Shown here piece after piece: positions 1-14,400 of a stretch of 64,000 nt of DNA; position 1 is the first letter of the stretch, and every line of letters begins with the position of its first letter. The notes below the pieces were generated by a model. It saw only the letters and a program-made list of their open reading frames with translations. It was not told where the DNA came from and did not search any database. The DNA comes from Plazaster borealis. Lineage: Eukaryota; Echinodermata; Asteroidea; Forcipulatida; Labidiasteridae. The position numbers and the translations under genes were made by a program. Location of the stretch: the NCBI GenBank assembly GCA_021014325.1, contig CM037466.1, positions 15,650,765-15,714,764 of the forward strand. Direction: 5' to 3'.

Positions 1-2273
1 ACTTGGTCATTATTATAATTATTCTCCAATGCTGTCAAAATACTTTCACTTGGTTTTTGAAAAGACAAGTCAAATGGCAAATTGAAAAAATTATTTTAAA
101 TGATTTTATAGGCCCCCTTACTTTTAAAAAAAGTTTTCTTTCAAACGCTCAGGCATAAAAAATTTCCATTTCTAACCTGATTTCTGATTTTTATTTATTT
201 ATTTATAATACTTTTTTTTGTTGGGGGGGGGGGCACGGCATCAGAAAATCAGTTAGACTGTAAATGTTGTCATTTAGAAGGTGAAAAAAATGCTATCAAA
301 ATGTTCCTGTTCAGTGGTCAAATGTCATGCTTGAATTTATTGTTAATCTTGTGCTTGAACAGGTTTCAAGTGACTTCAAATAAGCGTTTAAACTTAAATG
401 TTTCAGATTTCAGAATGGATTTTTTGTTTCAACCTACGGACAAATTTACTCTTTAGAAAGCCAGCCTCTAGCTTTGCCTTGTTTACTGTCTGTGGCTTGG
501 GTGTATGTGTGTGCATTGTCTGTAATGTCAGATGACCCATTTTAAATTTCAGTTTTTGATTTAATAACAACAGCATTTTAGAAGTTTGTTTGGGGTTATT
601 GTCATACTCATTTCAGTTTCAGTTCCAGGTATGGGGCAAATTTTCATAAAGCCTGTAAGCGCTAACAGTTACTAAACACAAAATAATTGCTATCATATGA
701 GAAAAGGTTACCTGCCAAAATGTTCATTGTTGAGACTGGTGACCTTTTTTTTCACTTAGCAAAGGCATTTGTGAAGCAGCGACTGTACTTAAAAAATAAT
801 GAAATATGGCTCTGAACTATGGCAAAGGAATTGTGAGTCCTTCGTGGTCTAAGTGAAATTTCAGATCTGCTCAATATTGATTCAAAAATTTCTAATGAAA
901 CAGCTCGGCAAAGCTGGTAAAAATATTTCACTTTCATTTGAAGGAGTTTTTTATCAAGTAATAAACCACAAGGGATTAGACAAAATAAGACATGTTTAGT
1001 GCCCAGTGAGTGTGCCCAGTCCCTTTTTAACAGTACCCCACATGTTTTCATTTGATTTGTCAACTCTTTTTTTAATAAAAGTCAAGTTGTTTTTAAATTA
1101 ACACTGACATTACTGACAAACTTCTGAGGAGTTATATTCCAGCAAAATTATGTCAATTAACAGCCTATTAATGATGGAATGGAGCCTTGGCTGGAATTTT
1201 TAAGGCTGTCATTTGTTAGTGCATTGTCGCAAGTGCATAATCACGAGGTGAAATCTGGCTTTTTGTGAAATGAAACAGTCCAGATTTCACCTCGTGATTT
1301 ATGCTCTGTTTCGTTTTTTTCCGTTTTGCAATACCCTGTAACAATGCGCTCAAATGCATCCAATATTAGTAGACAGGCTAACTTTGTATCTGGTCAGAGT
1401 ATAGTTCATGAATCCAGGTACATTATTTGTTTCATTTTGCAAGCTACCTGTTACTGTGATCTAGAACTAGGTTTATCAATGGATAATCACACAACTCACA
1501 CTCATTTATCATTTAACACTCAGCTATTATTTTCATATGGATCCCCACCTGTCTATGATTAGTAAACATCAAATTCTTCACATCTGCGATATTGTCACCA
1601 TGACCTTTGACCTAAGTAACCCTTGAACCCCCTGTGGTGGAGGTGATTGTAAATTACCATGCTTGTTTTGGGGTTAGCTTCACCAACTCCCCTGGCAACC
1701 AGGTTGTCTAACCTGGCCCCCTCAAAGCACTTAATTTGATCTGGGATAGAGTTTCTTAACACCGTAGCGATGGGGACCTTAGTTCAGTGTACACATAACT
1801 CACATACAACACAGTGGTACAACAAGGTTCTTTCTTTGGTTCTTCATTTTCAAAGTTACATGTTGTGTGGAGTACATACAGTGTTATTTTCAAAATGATA
1901 TCAAGTGACGGAGGTAAGTAATGACTAACAAACAGCCTTTGAATTGATTAAGTCGGGTCACGATTATAAAGAAAGTGTAGAAACCCCCAAACTATATGAA
2001 GTAAACATATTCAATGTGTACTTGATCTTGTTGCATAATTTTTTTTGTTCACAAAAAAACATGTGTATGGGCCAGCAATCTAGACCAACCTCCTTTTTTT
2101 TTGCTGCATAATTTACTGCATGAACATGGTGAAACTCATCCAATGAATGCTTCGTAACGGGACATTTTCAAATGTCTATTTAGTTGTCATTTTGTAAGAA
2201 AATGATTGTGGATAATGAGCAACCTTTAAAAAGTAATTGAAATTGATGTGTATTTTATTTGTCTTTGTTGAAG
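1..2273. other. Upstream intron of the coiled-coil gene
   Basis: No convincing exon on either strand. Contains a G homopolymer (223-232), a MITE-like fragment with ggttacctgccaaaatg (near 706), and a short hairpin at 1235-1304. The first in-window exon needs an upstream partner, so this is most likely intron. Confidence 0.6.
1235..1304. repeat. Short inverted repeat
   Basis: Arms 1235-1258 and 1280-1304 are complementary over 24 bases (starting gcataatcacgaggtg), with one extra T in the right arm and a 21-base loop. Probably a tiny MITE remnant. Confidence 0.8.
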
Positions 2274-2432
2274 GTGGAGACTTATATGAATCAGTTGAGA
2301 CACTTGTCAGAGGAGCGTGAGGTACTGACCCAAGAGTTTGAAATAGAAAACGAACAACTGAAGAAAGAATTAGATAACCTCCGAGACGAGATGGCGAATG
2401 GCAAGAGTGAAGTGGCTGAGATGCTTATACAG
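2274..2432 (+). CDS. Coiled-coil gene exon 1 (in-window numbering)
   Basis: 53 codons, phase 0 in and out, opening VETYMNQLRHLSEE. Acceptor ttgttgaag, donor cag|gtatgg. Strong coiled coil (EFEIENEQLKKELDNL). No in-frame start is needed, so it continues an upstream exon. Confidence 0.85.
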
Positions 2433-5400
2433 GTATGGGTTCTATATTTCAAAGTTAAGTCGTATCCCCTTTAAGGTGATCCTTCTGCTGCTGCTTCCCA
2501 GGTTGTACCGTAAACTTGGGTGTGATCCCTGGCTACATGGCATAGGTTGCATGGCTTCTGACTGGCACCCCCGAACAAAGATATTGACAAAAAAGGGAGA
2601 CCGCCAACATAGGGCTAGATAGCTCAGTTGATAGAGCACTGGCACGTTAATCCAGAGGTTGCTTGTTCAAGCCCTGCTCTAATTTAAATTTTTCTTTGCT
2701 CATCCCAATTTAAAAGATATTCCAGAAGTTTGAAGTGACTCTGTGATTAAACGAAACTTGTTGAAGATAGTTTTGAATGTTATGGCCTTTGGGCATTTAT
2801 TGTTATGAAAGCGTAAATAGAGGCAGTAGGGCTAGGGTTGTCTATGTCTTAGGGATGCTTGTTTTGCTTGGGGTCGTATAGATTTAACTTTCAGGTTCAG
2901 TATAATAATTTTATAAGTGAGCAATTTTTAACCCAGTTTATACCCTAAATTCTGCCTAAAAGTGCTCCCCTTAAAAAGTTGTCCTTTGTCGCAACTCGCA
3001 ATTTGTTTTGTTCCTTCTTTGGAAGAATTGGTAGTGTTTAATTTGTCCATTGTCTTTACTTCTCCTGTAGGAGGGGCTTGTGGAGCTAACAGAGGGTACA
3101 CCCAGTGAAGCCATCGCTTACCTTCTGGTAGAAAGAAAGAGGACAATGGATGAACTTAAAGAATCCAAACGCAAGATGGCCCACAGCCCTGGCATGACGA
3201 TTACAACAAGCAAAGAGGTACAGTACCTAGTAGCTTAGCTAGTGCCTACCTTTTTATATTCGTTTCTTCCACCTATTTTTCTTAAAGGTAGATTACACAG
3301 ACATGAACAAATTTACTTCTAAGTTACTACAAAATAACTTACTTGACTGAAAACTACATAACTATTCCCAAGTATCCAGTGAAATTTGTTCGCCGTGTTG
3401 TTTCATTTTAAAGAAAAATGCAATTTTAAAATCATTTTTAGGCAATAGTCGGCCGACAATCGCTTGAACATGTGAGTTTCTATAATGCAAGATCTGTTCG
3501 ACAGTTTAAAATCATCACAATTTGCTCTTGTTTTTCTCGGCTTTCACCGACTGACAAATATAAACAGGTCGTTTGAACGATCTTTCATATGAAATCCTAT
3601 CCCACAAATCAACATTTTCTCAAAAAATACAACAATTACAGATGATATAATTTTCCTTTAAACCATGATGTTAGCTTTCTAGCTTTTTAAATTAATTGCA
3701 AATCAGTGTTTAGAGTGAACCAAGCTAACAAAAAATGCAATATAAGCAAAAAAAGTTGTTTTCATTTGTATTGAAAAAATGCTTTATATCAGAAAGAAGC
3801 AAATTATCCCTGATGCCATTATTACAAGCCTTTGTCAGGGCTTGTGGGAGACCCAACCTTAACAAGAATTCTAACCCACGCTGTACGCTATCTTTAATAA
3901 GCAATCTATTGTTGCAATTTGCACTTTGATGAAAAGGCAGATGAATTAATCACCTAGAATCATTGAAATGCTTACAAGATCATCACTCCGGAGTCTTTGA
4001 AATTAACCGATTTGAAGATAACCTGATTTAGAAACGATCTTCCGACTGCAAGAATCATAGTTCACCAGGCAATGAAGTCACATTGCATTGTGTTGAACAA
4101 ACATGTCTGAAAGGCTTAGAAATAGGTAGTGGTGCTGGTTGAAGTACACAATATACAACACTTGAACATTGACTTCTGTTGACTACTGGTTCAGAAAAAT
4201 GAAAATCAAATTCCACTCAAAGACTGGAGGTGTTTGAAATGCACTGTGTACATTGATCGCTTTTGAGCAGCGTTGACTTAATCAATGAAATCAGTACAGT
4301 TTGAAAATAAAATTCCAATTTAAGATATTTGCTGTATTTGAATTGTAAAATTTATGTTGAGTTTTAATGATTACCTACTTTTATTTAAAACCGAACAAAC
4401 AAAATTAAATTCCATTCAAAGGAATCTGTCTGAATGCACTGAGACCCTTTTTAAAACCACGGCTGCAATTTGGCTCTGGCTTGGACTCTGGCTTTGGCTC
4501 TGGCTCTGGCTTGGACTCTGGCTTTGGCTCAGGCTTGGACTCTGGCTTGGCTCTGTCAGAAATTTTGAAAATGTAAACTTTCAGATGGTCGGAACAGGTG
4601 AAGACTCTAACCAACCAGCATGCCACTCAACAAAGCAAGCACTTGCATATTTGCATGAATGTTGCATGAGTTAAACAAACTTGCCTCGTTATGTTTTTGT
4701 GATGTGATTTTGATTTGTTTGCTCTTTGTGCTTGTCACTTCTTGCTGATATGTTCTTAGGTCCAGGAAGTTCTTGATAAGGAAAGGAAGGTGATGGAAGA
4801 GGAGATGAGGGTGGAGAGAAATAATGTCAGGAAGATGAAAGATAGCATTGAACAGGTAGAAAAACAAACACACTTCCACCACCCCCCCCCCACCCATCCA
4901 CCACGATAAATACTAACTCTTAGAGAGTGCTAATTTCATGACGATGAAAGATACATGTAGCATTGAACCGGTAGATGAACAAACACCCCCCCCCATCAGT
5001 CCTGTGATTTTTGCGCTCACATAATAAGCTTGAATGTTTGTGTAATATTTACAGTATGTTTGCGCAATCATAGTTTGATTTGTGTTTTGAATGACAAATT
5101 TTAATTTTGACACCACATTGCATTGAGTGACTAATATGACTCGTTTCCGATTTCTGGTTGTAATTTTAACTGTACAAGGGGAGGGTTACGAATTGTACTT
5201 GGGTACGTTGGAAAAATCTTAACCTTGTCAAGAAAGTTGCTTGTTGTTTTTACTAAACTGCTATCTTCTAAATGAACTTTGTTTTATTCCTGTTCCTTCT
5301 GCATGTTTCTACTAACACACACTTTACTTTGTGCTGAACTCCTGCTTCTCCTTGCACGCTGTGGTGGTGTTTGTTTGTTGTTGAATGCACTGCCTCAGGT

Positions 5401-8400
5401 TTACAAAAAAGAGATAACAAGGGTGAAGACGGTGAGTCTGGTATTTGCAGAAATAGAACACGGAGAATGCTGAGCTCAAATGTCATCTGTGTCTGCTGTA
5501 CACGCCCTCTATGTCAGCTGTGGACATTAAAACCAATTTGACACGCCTGGCAAAATTAACCAGATCAACCAATAGGAAAGCTGAAATTTGCCAAACAGCT
5601 GAAATGGCAGTGCCCGTGACTTGTCTCAAAGCAGGGATTAATATCATAGAGCTGCTTAAGCACAAAAAGTAGCTAAGCATAATAACATCATGCTTACCAG
5701 AATAAGGTTACCAGCCAAAATATCAATCTTGTACCATTTATGACTGGTATTTTGCTTCTTTTTGCTTAGCAGAAAATTTATATGCAAAGTTTGCACAGAT
5801 AACTGCACACACAGCATCCTCTGTATCTCTATCTCTATGTCTGCATGTAGTGATAAACCTTGTTAGCAATTAAACAACTAATCTTGGTCATGTACCCATT
5901 ATACACAATAACAATGGCAATGGTAAGGACTCTTACTTGGAAAGGGACCAGACTATTATTTGTCATTGGATGGAGCTTCAGTTTGGTCAGGCCATTTCTG
6001 TATTATTGACTGTGGCTTGATCATCACATGAACATGTGTTGAAGCATAGGATGCCCTTAGCAACACCCTTAGCAACAGCCTTAGTAACAGCCACAGCCGC
6101 AGTCTCCAATTCAGACACAGCCTTACAGTTTATTTTGAATGGAACAGAAAGCAAGATGGTATTTCTGGATAAGGGTTTATTAACATAAATCATTAACTTG
6201 ACACAGTTAACCTTCAGATAATATTGACCTCGTTTACTTCATTGCACATGGGTAGGCACGTATGAGAGTCTCAGAAAGATGTAATAGACACAATCAGCGA
6301 CCAGAGTCACCTAGCTCATAGTGGGTATATGATGTATAAACAAACCGAGCAAGCAATGCTGAGTGTGCATGGAAAAAGAATGGCTGCTTCCCACATTATG
6401 GCAAAAGCACTGGGAAGCAGCCATGCTTATTCCATGCACACTCAGCGTCACATGCTTGGTTTGTTTACATCGTATACCCACTATAAGTCTTGTGACTCTG
6501 GTTGCCGATTGTGTCTATTGAAAGACAGATTTTATATACAACTATCTTTGGGATATGTTTCAATGTAAAACTGAATTGTTGGAAAAACATTTTCAGGCCT
6601 GGATTTTCATCCTTGAGAGGGCAAGGCCATTTTCATTTTGCAAAGGGCACTTCCATTGGAAAATCTTAAAGTCTATGGGAAAGTTTTGAAGGGGCATCAA
6701 ATGGCCAAGACCAGGGGCAACAGAGGGCATGGCCTTCATGACCTCTGTCTTATTCCAGGCCAGCATTTTACCACATTATTATAAACTTTCTTGTGTAAAG
6801 TTGTTTGTTGATGTCTTATGTTATTTGCAAGAGCGATTAAGAAAAAAACAATATAGAGAGAACAATCTCAATTATTTAATTCAATGCATACTGGGGAAAT
6901 TGTAGTAAAAACAATGTTTGTCAAGAAAAAAAATGTATCTGGAATAATTAAATCAATGTATACAACATTTGGGCAACATAAAAACATGTACATTTGACAC
7001 CAATTATCACTACAAAACATTCCTTGGTGTTGTTATTTGTAAAAAGAAATTAGTTTCATGTAAAATTGCAACCACATTAAGGACACATTTAGACCATGTT
7101 CATATTACAAAGAATCCCTGAGTTATTATTTGTACTCTTTTATATCTTACCTATTGATTTGAAAACATGCAAGCATATTACAAGAACATTTAGGCCTACA
7201 CAGTCACAAAGAATTCTTTATTTAATTGTACTTCCTTTTTGTGATGTATTAAAGGACAACAGACTGAAAGTGTCAAACCTGGAGTCTCAGAAACATCGTC
7301 TTGAGATGGAGTGTAGACAGCAGCAACAGAAGAGCAGAGACTTGGAGTTTGAGGTTCAACGTCTCAAGAAATCACTGGAGAGAGAGAAGACGGATCGTAA
7401 GGAGGAAGTTGACAAACTGGAACAGCAGCTCAAAAAAGGTATTTATGTCTGCACTGTATTGGCTGGGATGATGGGTGTAGCTTCTAAATTATTATTAATA
7501 TTATTATTATTTTATATATTTCCACAAGTTCAATCAAATTACACACAAAAGAGAAAGACCTAAGAATAAATGGAGAAGGCTAGACTGAGGAGGAAAATTA
7601 ATATTTTCCTATAACCAAAAGGTTCAGTCTACCGATTAAAGCATTTTTTTAAAATACAGACAAGCAAAATACACGGGAAATACAAGGCAAAAATTACAAG
7701 AAATAATCAATTTAAAACTTTGAGTTTAATTGAGTCCAGTGTGAACAAATGATGAAAAACCAAAAGTATTTTATATTTATTTGTTGATCATTTATCAAAC
7801 TCTTTTTTAGCAAAGATTAAAATCTTTCTTACTTTGTCAGTAACAAGATCTAGAGGGTACTTCACTGTTTTTCATCTTCACAACTGATTTTGATATCTTG
7901 AGAATCAAGATATGATATTATTATTTTAGTAAAATTTTTCTTAAAATGTAATAACGAGAGAAATATGAACAGAGATCTTCTCTCTTCATATCTTTTCTAT
8001 ATTTTCCTTGTAGCTCTCACCTTGAGTGAACTTCTGGCCTTGTGTTGGGCATTTTTTATGATAAAAAAACTGAATTGTTTGGTGAGAGACCACTAAATGA
8101 AAATATGTATCTATTTTGTCAACATTGAAAATACATTGCTATAATTTGTGTGCACACGCTCCAGCGCAGGGTTTTAACAAAGGCATTTTGTTCAGCTTGA
8201 TCGCACATCATCAGCGAGCCCATGGGTCAATTCTCTGTTCATAAATTAAAGAACTGTTGCATGGTAAAGATAATTAAGACGTGATCTGCATGGTACACAG
8301 TCATTTGAGAATGCAGTGTGTTGGAACGTGTACTTGATGTTCACTTATTACCTTGGTGGAGGTAGTTAGTAGGATGATGTATACCTTGCGGACAGTATAT

Positions 8401-11400
8401 TGACATCTCATTTGCATAATGCTGTTTATGACAAAAGGATAACGTGTTCTTATAATTAGGTTGATATAATTCATTAGTTGTAGACTAGTATGAGGGCATT
8501 TAAGAAGAATGCTGAGGATTGTCAGTTTACCTTGGTGATGGAATTGTGGCGTGGATTTGCTATTGAGTAGAAGGTTTGTATACACTGTTGTATATTTGAT
8601 AGATTTGTTAAACAAGATGGTATAATATTTTCATGGAATGACAGCATTGACATTGAGGTGAATTTTGTACATGAAGTATAAAGGTGTAGAGTTTTTATTT
8701 CCAAAGCATTGAGGTGCAGTTAAAATAAGTAATGAATAAATATAAGCTTATACATAAAATGAATGTTATTATTCAGTTAAATTTGTTTTATCTTATAATT
8801 ATATAAACCTACTAATATATAATGATTTTGGGTTGAACAAAGAAAAATTGACTAGAGTGGGATTTGAACCAATGACCTCCGGTTTAACGTGCCTGCGCTC
8901 TAACCTACTAATATATATATTTATATTTCTTTTTTCCCTTTTTGTTGTACAATACATGAACGACAGGGTTTTGTTCATGTGCAAGATTTGCTTTGTACAA
9001 TTATAGTTGTCCTCACTGAGAGTTTGTTGGTTATCATATTTGTTTTGTTTATTTGTTGTTCTATTTTTACGTATTTGTTTACTTTATTTTATTTTTTCCT
9101 TTATTTTATTTTATATACTTTTTTATTTATTTGTATTTTTTTTTCATTCAGTTTCCAATATTTTATTGTTTTTTATTTTGGTTTGTTGGTTTTTTCATTA
9201 TTTTACCAACAATTTTGTTATGATGATTTCAGTTATTTGAAAAATGGTCTAGTTGTTTAGCCACTATTATGTTAAACATATTTATTTCATGAGAATAAGG
9301 AAATACAGCACAATGAAAAGAGAAACGGTTGGAATTATGCAACAAAAATTGAATCCAATTTAAAACTCATAATAGCGACAAGCTTTTATAAAAGTATGAT
9401 CGTTACTTGTTTACATTTACTTGTACAGTTGTTTAAATGATTGGTAGTTAAAGGTGAAAGAAAATGCAATTTTTGCAATAACTTGTTACCACCTAAATAA
9501 TCTTAGTTTATTATGATTGTTATGAAGTAATGTTGAGTCTAATTTCAGTGGTTTTGAATCTCATAGATCAATGATCAAAATTCAAGCTAACAATCAATCA
9601 ATTCAAGATACTGTTTCACTATTTATTCAACTAAGAAGCACGTCAGTCTGATTGATAGTGCGTCTACCACCCTAAATCAATATAGAGTCATTCATTGCTG
9701 AGGTGCTGCAGTAGGTAAAATAAATAAACTCTGAAGCCCAGGTACTAGACTAAGTAAACAACCAACAAAGAAAGACGAAACAATCCCGGTTATTCGGCAT
9801 TGTTTTCATTGAATACCCAGAGAGACTGGAAGTTTAAACTAATAAGTGATTGGGAGTGTTGTCATGGTTACTAAATGGACTTTGATTTGTCAAAAATAAC
9901 CGGATTCTGAGGATGGCATTCATTTGTGTAAATTGCTGGCTTCCATATTTGTTTAGTGGAATTTTGTAGACCTGTTCAAGTGTTAGGAGAATTGTTTACA
10001 ATCTGGTGAGGTAGAAAAACACAGGACAAAATAGAATGTATGATTCATAACGGGACCAGCTTTTATTCAGAAGACCTAAGACCAAGTTGTAGTTTCTGAA
10101 ATGGATGACAAAAAAGGCCATACCAAGATGGCACTCCAGCTACGTCAACTCCAACGACCAAACACTGGCAAATTCCAGAGAGGTATTTGGTATTTCATTT
10201 TTGTTTTTAACAGTATTGTAATTTTTCTTCCTTGGACTGTGATTGGTCAAAACTCTTTGCAAGTTTTGTTATCAAGTTCCACCAATTTTTCTGAGAATTA
10301 TTTGTATGCCGACGTTGGAAACATTTTGTAAATGTATGGGCTTTACAAATGTAGCTACATTGGCGAAGAGTAAATTCCTAGACATGGTTCTAGAATGTGG
10401 AAGTCCTTGGTTCGAATCCCACCTGGGGTGACTGCGGATTTATTTTTAAAGGACTTGGAAAGTAGTGAGTATACAGTGCTTATCATTCATATGCCGGTGT
10501 ACAAGGTGTACATATGTAAGAGAAAAAATGCATCGTATTGTTCTTTATCCACAATGCATTAATTTTATCAATGTCAATAAAAATGTATTTTTGTTCTTGG
10601 TTTATCAGATAGCCCTAAGGATCTGACGAACTCCGAGACACCTCAGCTGAGAGAAGCTAAGAAGAAGTTGGAGATGGAAGTATCAACGATGAAGTATCGC
10701 ATCAAGACTGTAGAAGATGACAAGAACAAACTCAATCAGAGAGTGAGTCTTACAAAGTTACTTTTTTTCCCTCTTTTTTATTACCTTTCTTTTTCTCATA
10801 AATATAAACTTCCTCCCATTTTTCTGGAGTGTATTTTGTCAACCCTGACCATATGATTGAGCTTTATTCATTGGTTACTCATACACGCTTAGTTGTGCTG
10901 CATTGATGTTGTTGTTCTGACCAACCTCAAAGTGTTTGGCTTGATTAAACCATGAAGGAGAAACTAGGTTTCTACAAAATAACAAAAGTTTTCGACCAAA
11001 TTGTTAGTAAATGACGGATTGTAACTATTTTTTGTTTTTATAATTTTATGAAATTACTAAGAAGTAAGATCCATTTTTAGGAAATTCATAAATAAATCAT
11101 TTTTGGATTTTAGGGATTTTGTTCCAGTTATCTGTAAAGAAATTTAAAATTAAAGTATTTCAGACACATATTTGTTTCTAATGACTGACCTTTGTAATTA
11201 GTAGGCCCATCCAGTTTATAAAAATGGAAAAACAATAAACAATAACAAATTGCTTACCACACAAAATGGCTTGTTTTATAAGAGCAAAAAGTGTTTTGAT
11301 TCCAGTAAAGGCTTTCTCAAAGGCTAAACGGGAACACAACACAAAGTACAAGATTGGTGTCACAGAAGCAGTCAGAAAGACTGCTAGGGTCAAAAGTTTA

Positions 11401-14400
11401 ATTTTATTACCAACGATGAATAATACAACATCACACAAAAAACAAGATACAAATATAAAAACATACAAAGGCAACACTAAAACCAGTACCTTACAATAAA
11501 ATCAAAACATTAATCAACGTTACAGAAAAGTTTAGTTTAAAACCCAAAAATTAAACTTCCTTTGGAAAAAGGAAAGTTTTCAAAATTGAATTCTAGGAAT
11601 TTGGGACAAGCCTCTCAGTTTGACCTTATTGAAATCAAAAGGTCATTACCTAAACTACTCATTACTCATAACTCATTACTCATGTTATTCCTTCATTGAA
11701 AAGGATCCGTAAACAGACTAGCCAGCCAACACAGTCAGTCTCTGACTGCAATTCATCAAAAGACCAAAGTAAAAAAACCTTTGAGCAAAAAATGTTCTCA
11801 TTGTCTGGGGTTACTCAGCCAGTCAATAAATCCATTTATCCCATCCAAAAGTGTATTCTAATACCCCCCTTCAATTCGGGTCACAGCCTTTTGTTATTGA
11901 TTTCACCCTTTGATGTAAGAAAACCTTGGTGTACTAGGGCGATATGGGTACCTCTGACTGGGGACTAAACAAAACAAAAATAACGAAGGAGTCACAGCTG
12001 TGTAGCAGACAACAAAAAGGGTTTAACGGTTTATGAGAGATGTTTATGTGGTGCTTGGGTACATGAAGGCCTATGAATTCAAAAGTGTTAAACTGCTATT
12101 GTTGCTGGCAATTGGGGAGAATTTTAGGGGGTTTTGCGGGACTAGAATGTGGCTGGATATTGTCTGAGTGGCTTAACTTTCTACTGGTGGATTCAATAAA
12201 GGGGATTGTTTTGATACTTTCTAACTGTGGGAGTTGAAAAAGGTGCAAGATGTCTTTGTACAAGATACAGGTAAGACATGTAAGAGATGATAGAAATTTG
12301 CAAAACATATGGTGGTATAGGTGCAGGTAAATACAGGTTAAGGGACCAAGGGTTGTCAATGTTTAATGATGGTGGTTCTGAAATGAACTCACAGTTTCAT
12401 AGGCTGTTTAAATATGGGTTGCCGAACATTTTATATGTTGTGCGTTTAGTTTGTACACAATGTACATGTTTGTACATGTTCATCCAACATGGTTGTTTTG
12501 GTTCAAGAGTGTGTTTGTATCAAAGATAGGGTTGGGCGCCATATCAGCAAGCAAATGTTTTGTTATAGCATTGATAGCAATGGTCAGTGTCTGCACCGAT
12601 CTATTGTTGCATCAGAAGAGTTGCTTGTTGAAATGGTGTTCAGTGCTTACTTCACATTTCAGCCGGAGTTCCCCATCTTGCGCTTGCGCAATATGATCTT
12701 TGATTTGTATGTTTTTGATGCATGATCCATTGCTGCATGCCCCACATGAGAGCTTCACTAACCCGCTATCTCAATATACAGCTCTCCTCTATCACACCCA
12801 CGAACCTCGTACATAGTGGTTAGGTGCCCTCGTGTGTCATTCGGCACCAAGACATACGAACACCGTCTTGAACCAAGACTACCAACACATTGGTTTAATG
12901 TATGACACTGCACTGAATTTATAACCCAATTCTCTCTATAGCCTTTTCACACTACCGAGCCAATTCCCAAGAAATAAAACCCCAGGAAAGTCCTGGGGAA
13001 CTTTGACCCCCACCACCTGCTCACTGCTCATCCAATGCTTCATTTTTAGGATAAGTTGATCATTTAAAAGTACACAAGGTCAATCAGGAATGATGGCATA
13101 ATATGCAAATACTAGGAGCGGAAAGGTGACAGTTTATTTTTTACATTACATGAGAGATTGTTGGCACCATTGTAGTTTCCACTGTGTAGTTTTAAAGTTA
13201 AGCAGATGATTTGCCCCAGTCAGTGATAGTTGATGACCTCATTATGTGTTCTTGTTGAAGTGAAATAATTAAATCCTTCTTTTGTTCAAACTATTCGACA
13301 CAAGAAGAAGAAAGAAAGTGAAAGACCAACGCTTTGCTAAGGTGAAGTCATGCATGATTGATTCCTCTACAAATCTTTTGTGCAGTTAAATTGACCCAAG
13401 GAAAAACGGAAGACAGGAACATGCATTTAGCATAACACAATAAAGCCATGTATTGTTCACTGACATCGTATCAAAGAAGATTTTAAAACAGACTGTTGTG
13501 AATAATCAGCCAAGCATCTATGCTTAAAAGAGAATGTTGGCAAACATTCTTGTATTGTTGTTTTTCATCAATATGTCAACAACAGTGGGGAAAAGACTTG
13601 TAGTTGAAACAAGTTGATTTCATGCATGTGTAATTTTCCTTGAGAATGTCTTTTGAAGGACACTGATCCAGGGTTATATGTTACTGTCACTGAGTTGGTT
13701 GTGGGGTTACTGGTTCATTGCTAAAGTAACTGGACTCAGGTCAGTTGCCCAGCGGGTATGTCAAGCCTTGGGGGTTACTGGCTCAATGCTAAAATTACTG
13801 GACTCGGGTCAGTGGTCCAGGGGGCCAGTGGTCCAGGGGGTATTTCAAGCCCTGTGGGTTACTGGATATTTCTAAAATAACTTGACTCTGGCCTGTGATC
13901 CAGAGGGTATTCGCGGGTACTGGCTCAATGCTAAAATTACTGGACACAGGCCAGTGGTTCAGGGGGGGGGGGCCAATGGTCCCAATGGTCCAGGGGGCCA
14001 ATGGTCCGGGGGGGGGGGGGCCAATGGTCCAGGGGGCCAAGGGGCCAATGGTCCAGGGGGCCAATGGTCCAGGGGGTGGTATGTCAAGCCCTGGTGAATG
14101 CTGCCCTCATGACGCTTGGGCCAGTTATATGCTAATGAGTTTTAAGCTCTTACCTTCATGGACTTGTATGGTTTTATATGCAGACTATGTTGTAAAGGAC
14201 CTCCATTTTCTTGAGTCAATATTCCCATCTACAGGGTTGCCCACATTGTGGTTGTGTTTGTATAGAGAGTACTGTACCCTGGCACTGTTGGTTTTTGGAC
14301 AATGACAAGTATTACTTTCAACCACACCAGTGATTCAACGATAGCGTGTGCATATTTGTTAACAGTGTATTGAAATATGGTGGAATGGTTGCTAATGTAC

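Larger units (their letters stand above)
5432..7254. other. Intron 4 of coiled-coil gene
   Basis: Holds MITE B (5640), a palindromic repeat-rich stretch near 5990-6130, the foldback (6283) and MITE A (6594). No exon. Confidence 0.5.
7439..10608. other. Intron of coiled-coil gene with alternative first exon
   Basis: AT-rich, with T-rich low-complexity DNA at 9050-9190, a reversed S1 SINE, an S4 SINE and the probable first exon at 10101-10182. Otherwise nothing recognised. Confidence 0.55.

Noticed and set aside
2611..2681. Functional tRNA-Asn gene
   Set aside because: A and B boxes and an anticodon-like loop are present, but stems mismatch, the acceptor stem is poor and a repeat tail follows; the same unit recurs three times. 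A SINE head is the better reading.
4405..4626. PEPKPESK-type repeat protein on the - strand
   Set aside because: The frame is only a minisatellite read through; no splice or gene context.
8979..9260. Phe/Leu-rich membrane protein
   Set aside because: Arises from T-rich low-complexity DNA; two overlapping frames look alike and neither has gene context.
13795..14305. Gly/Pro/Trp repeat proteins on both strands
   Set aside because: All three frames over the G-rich minisatellite stay open; typical of repeats.
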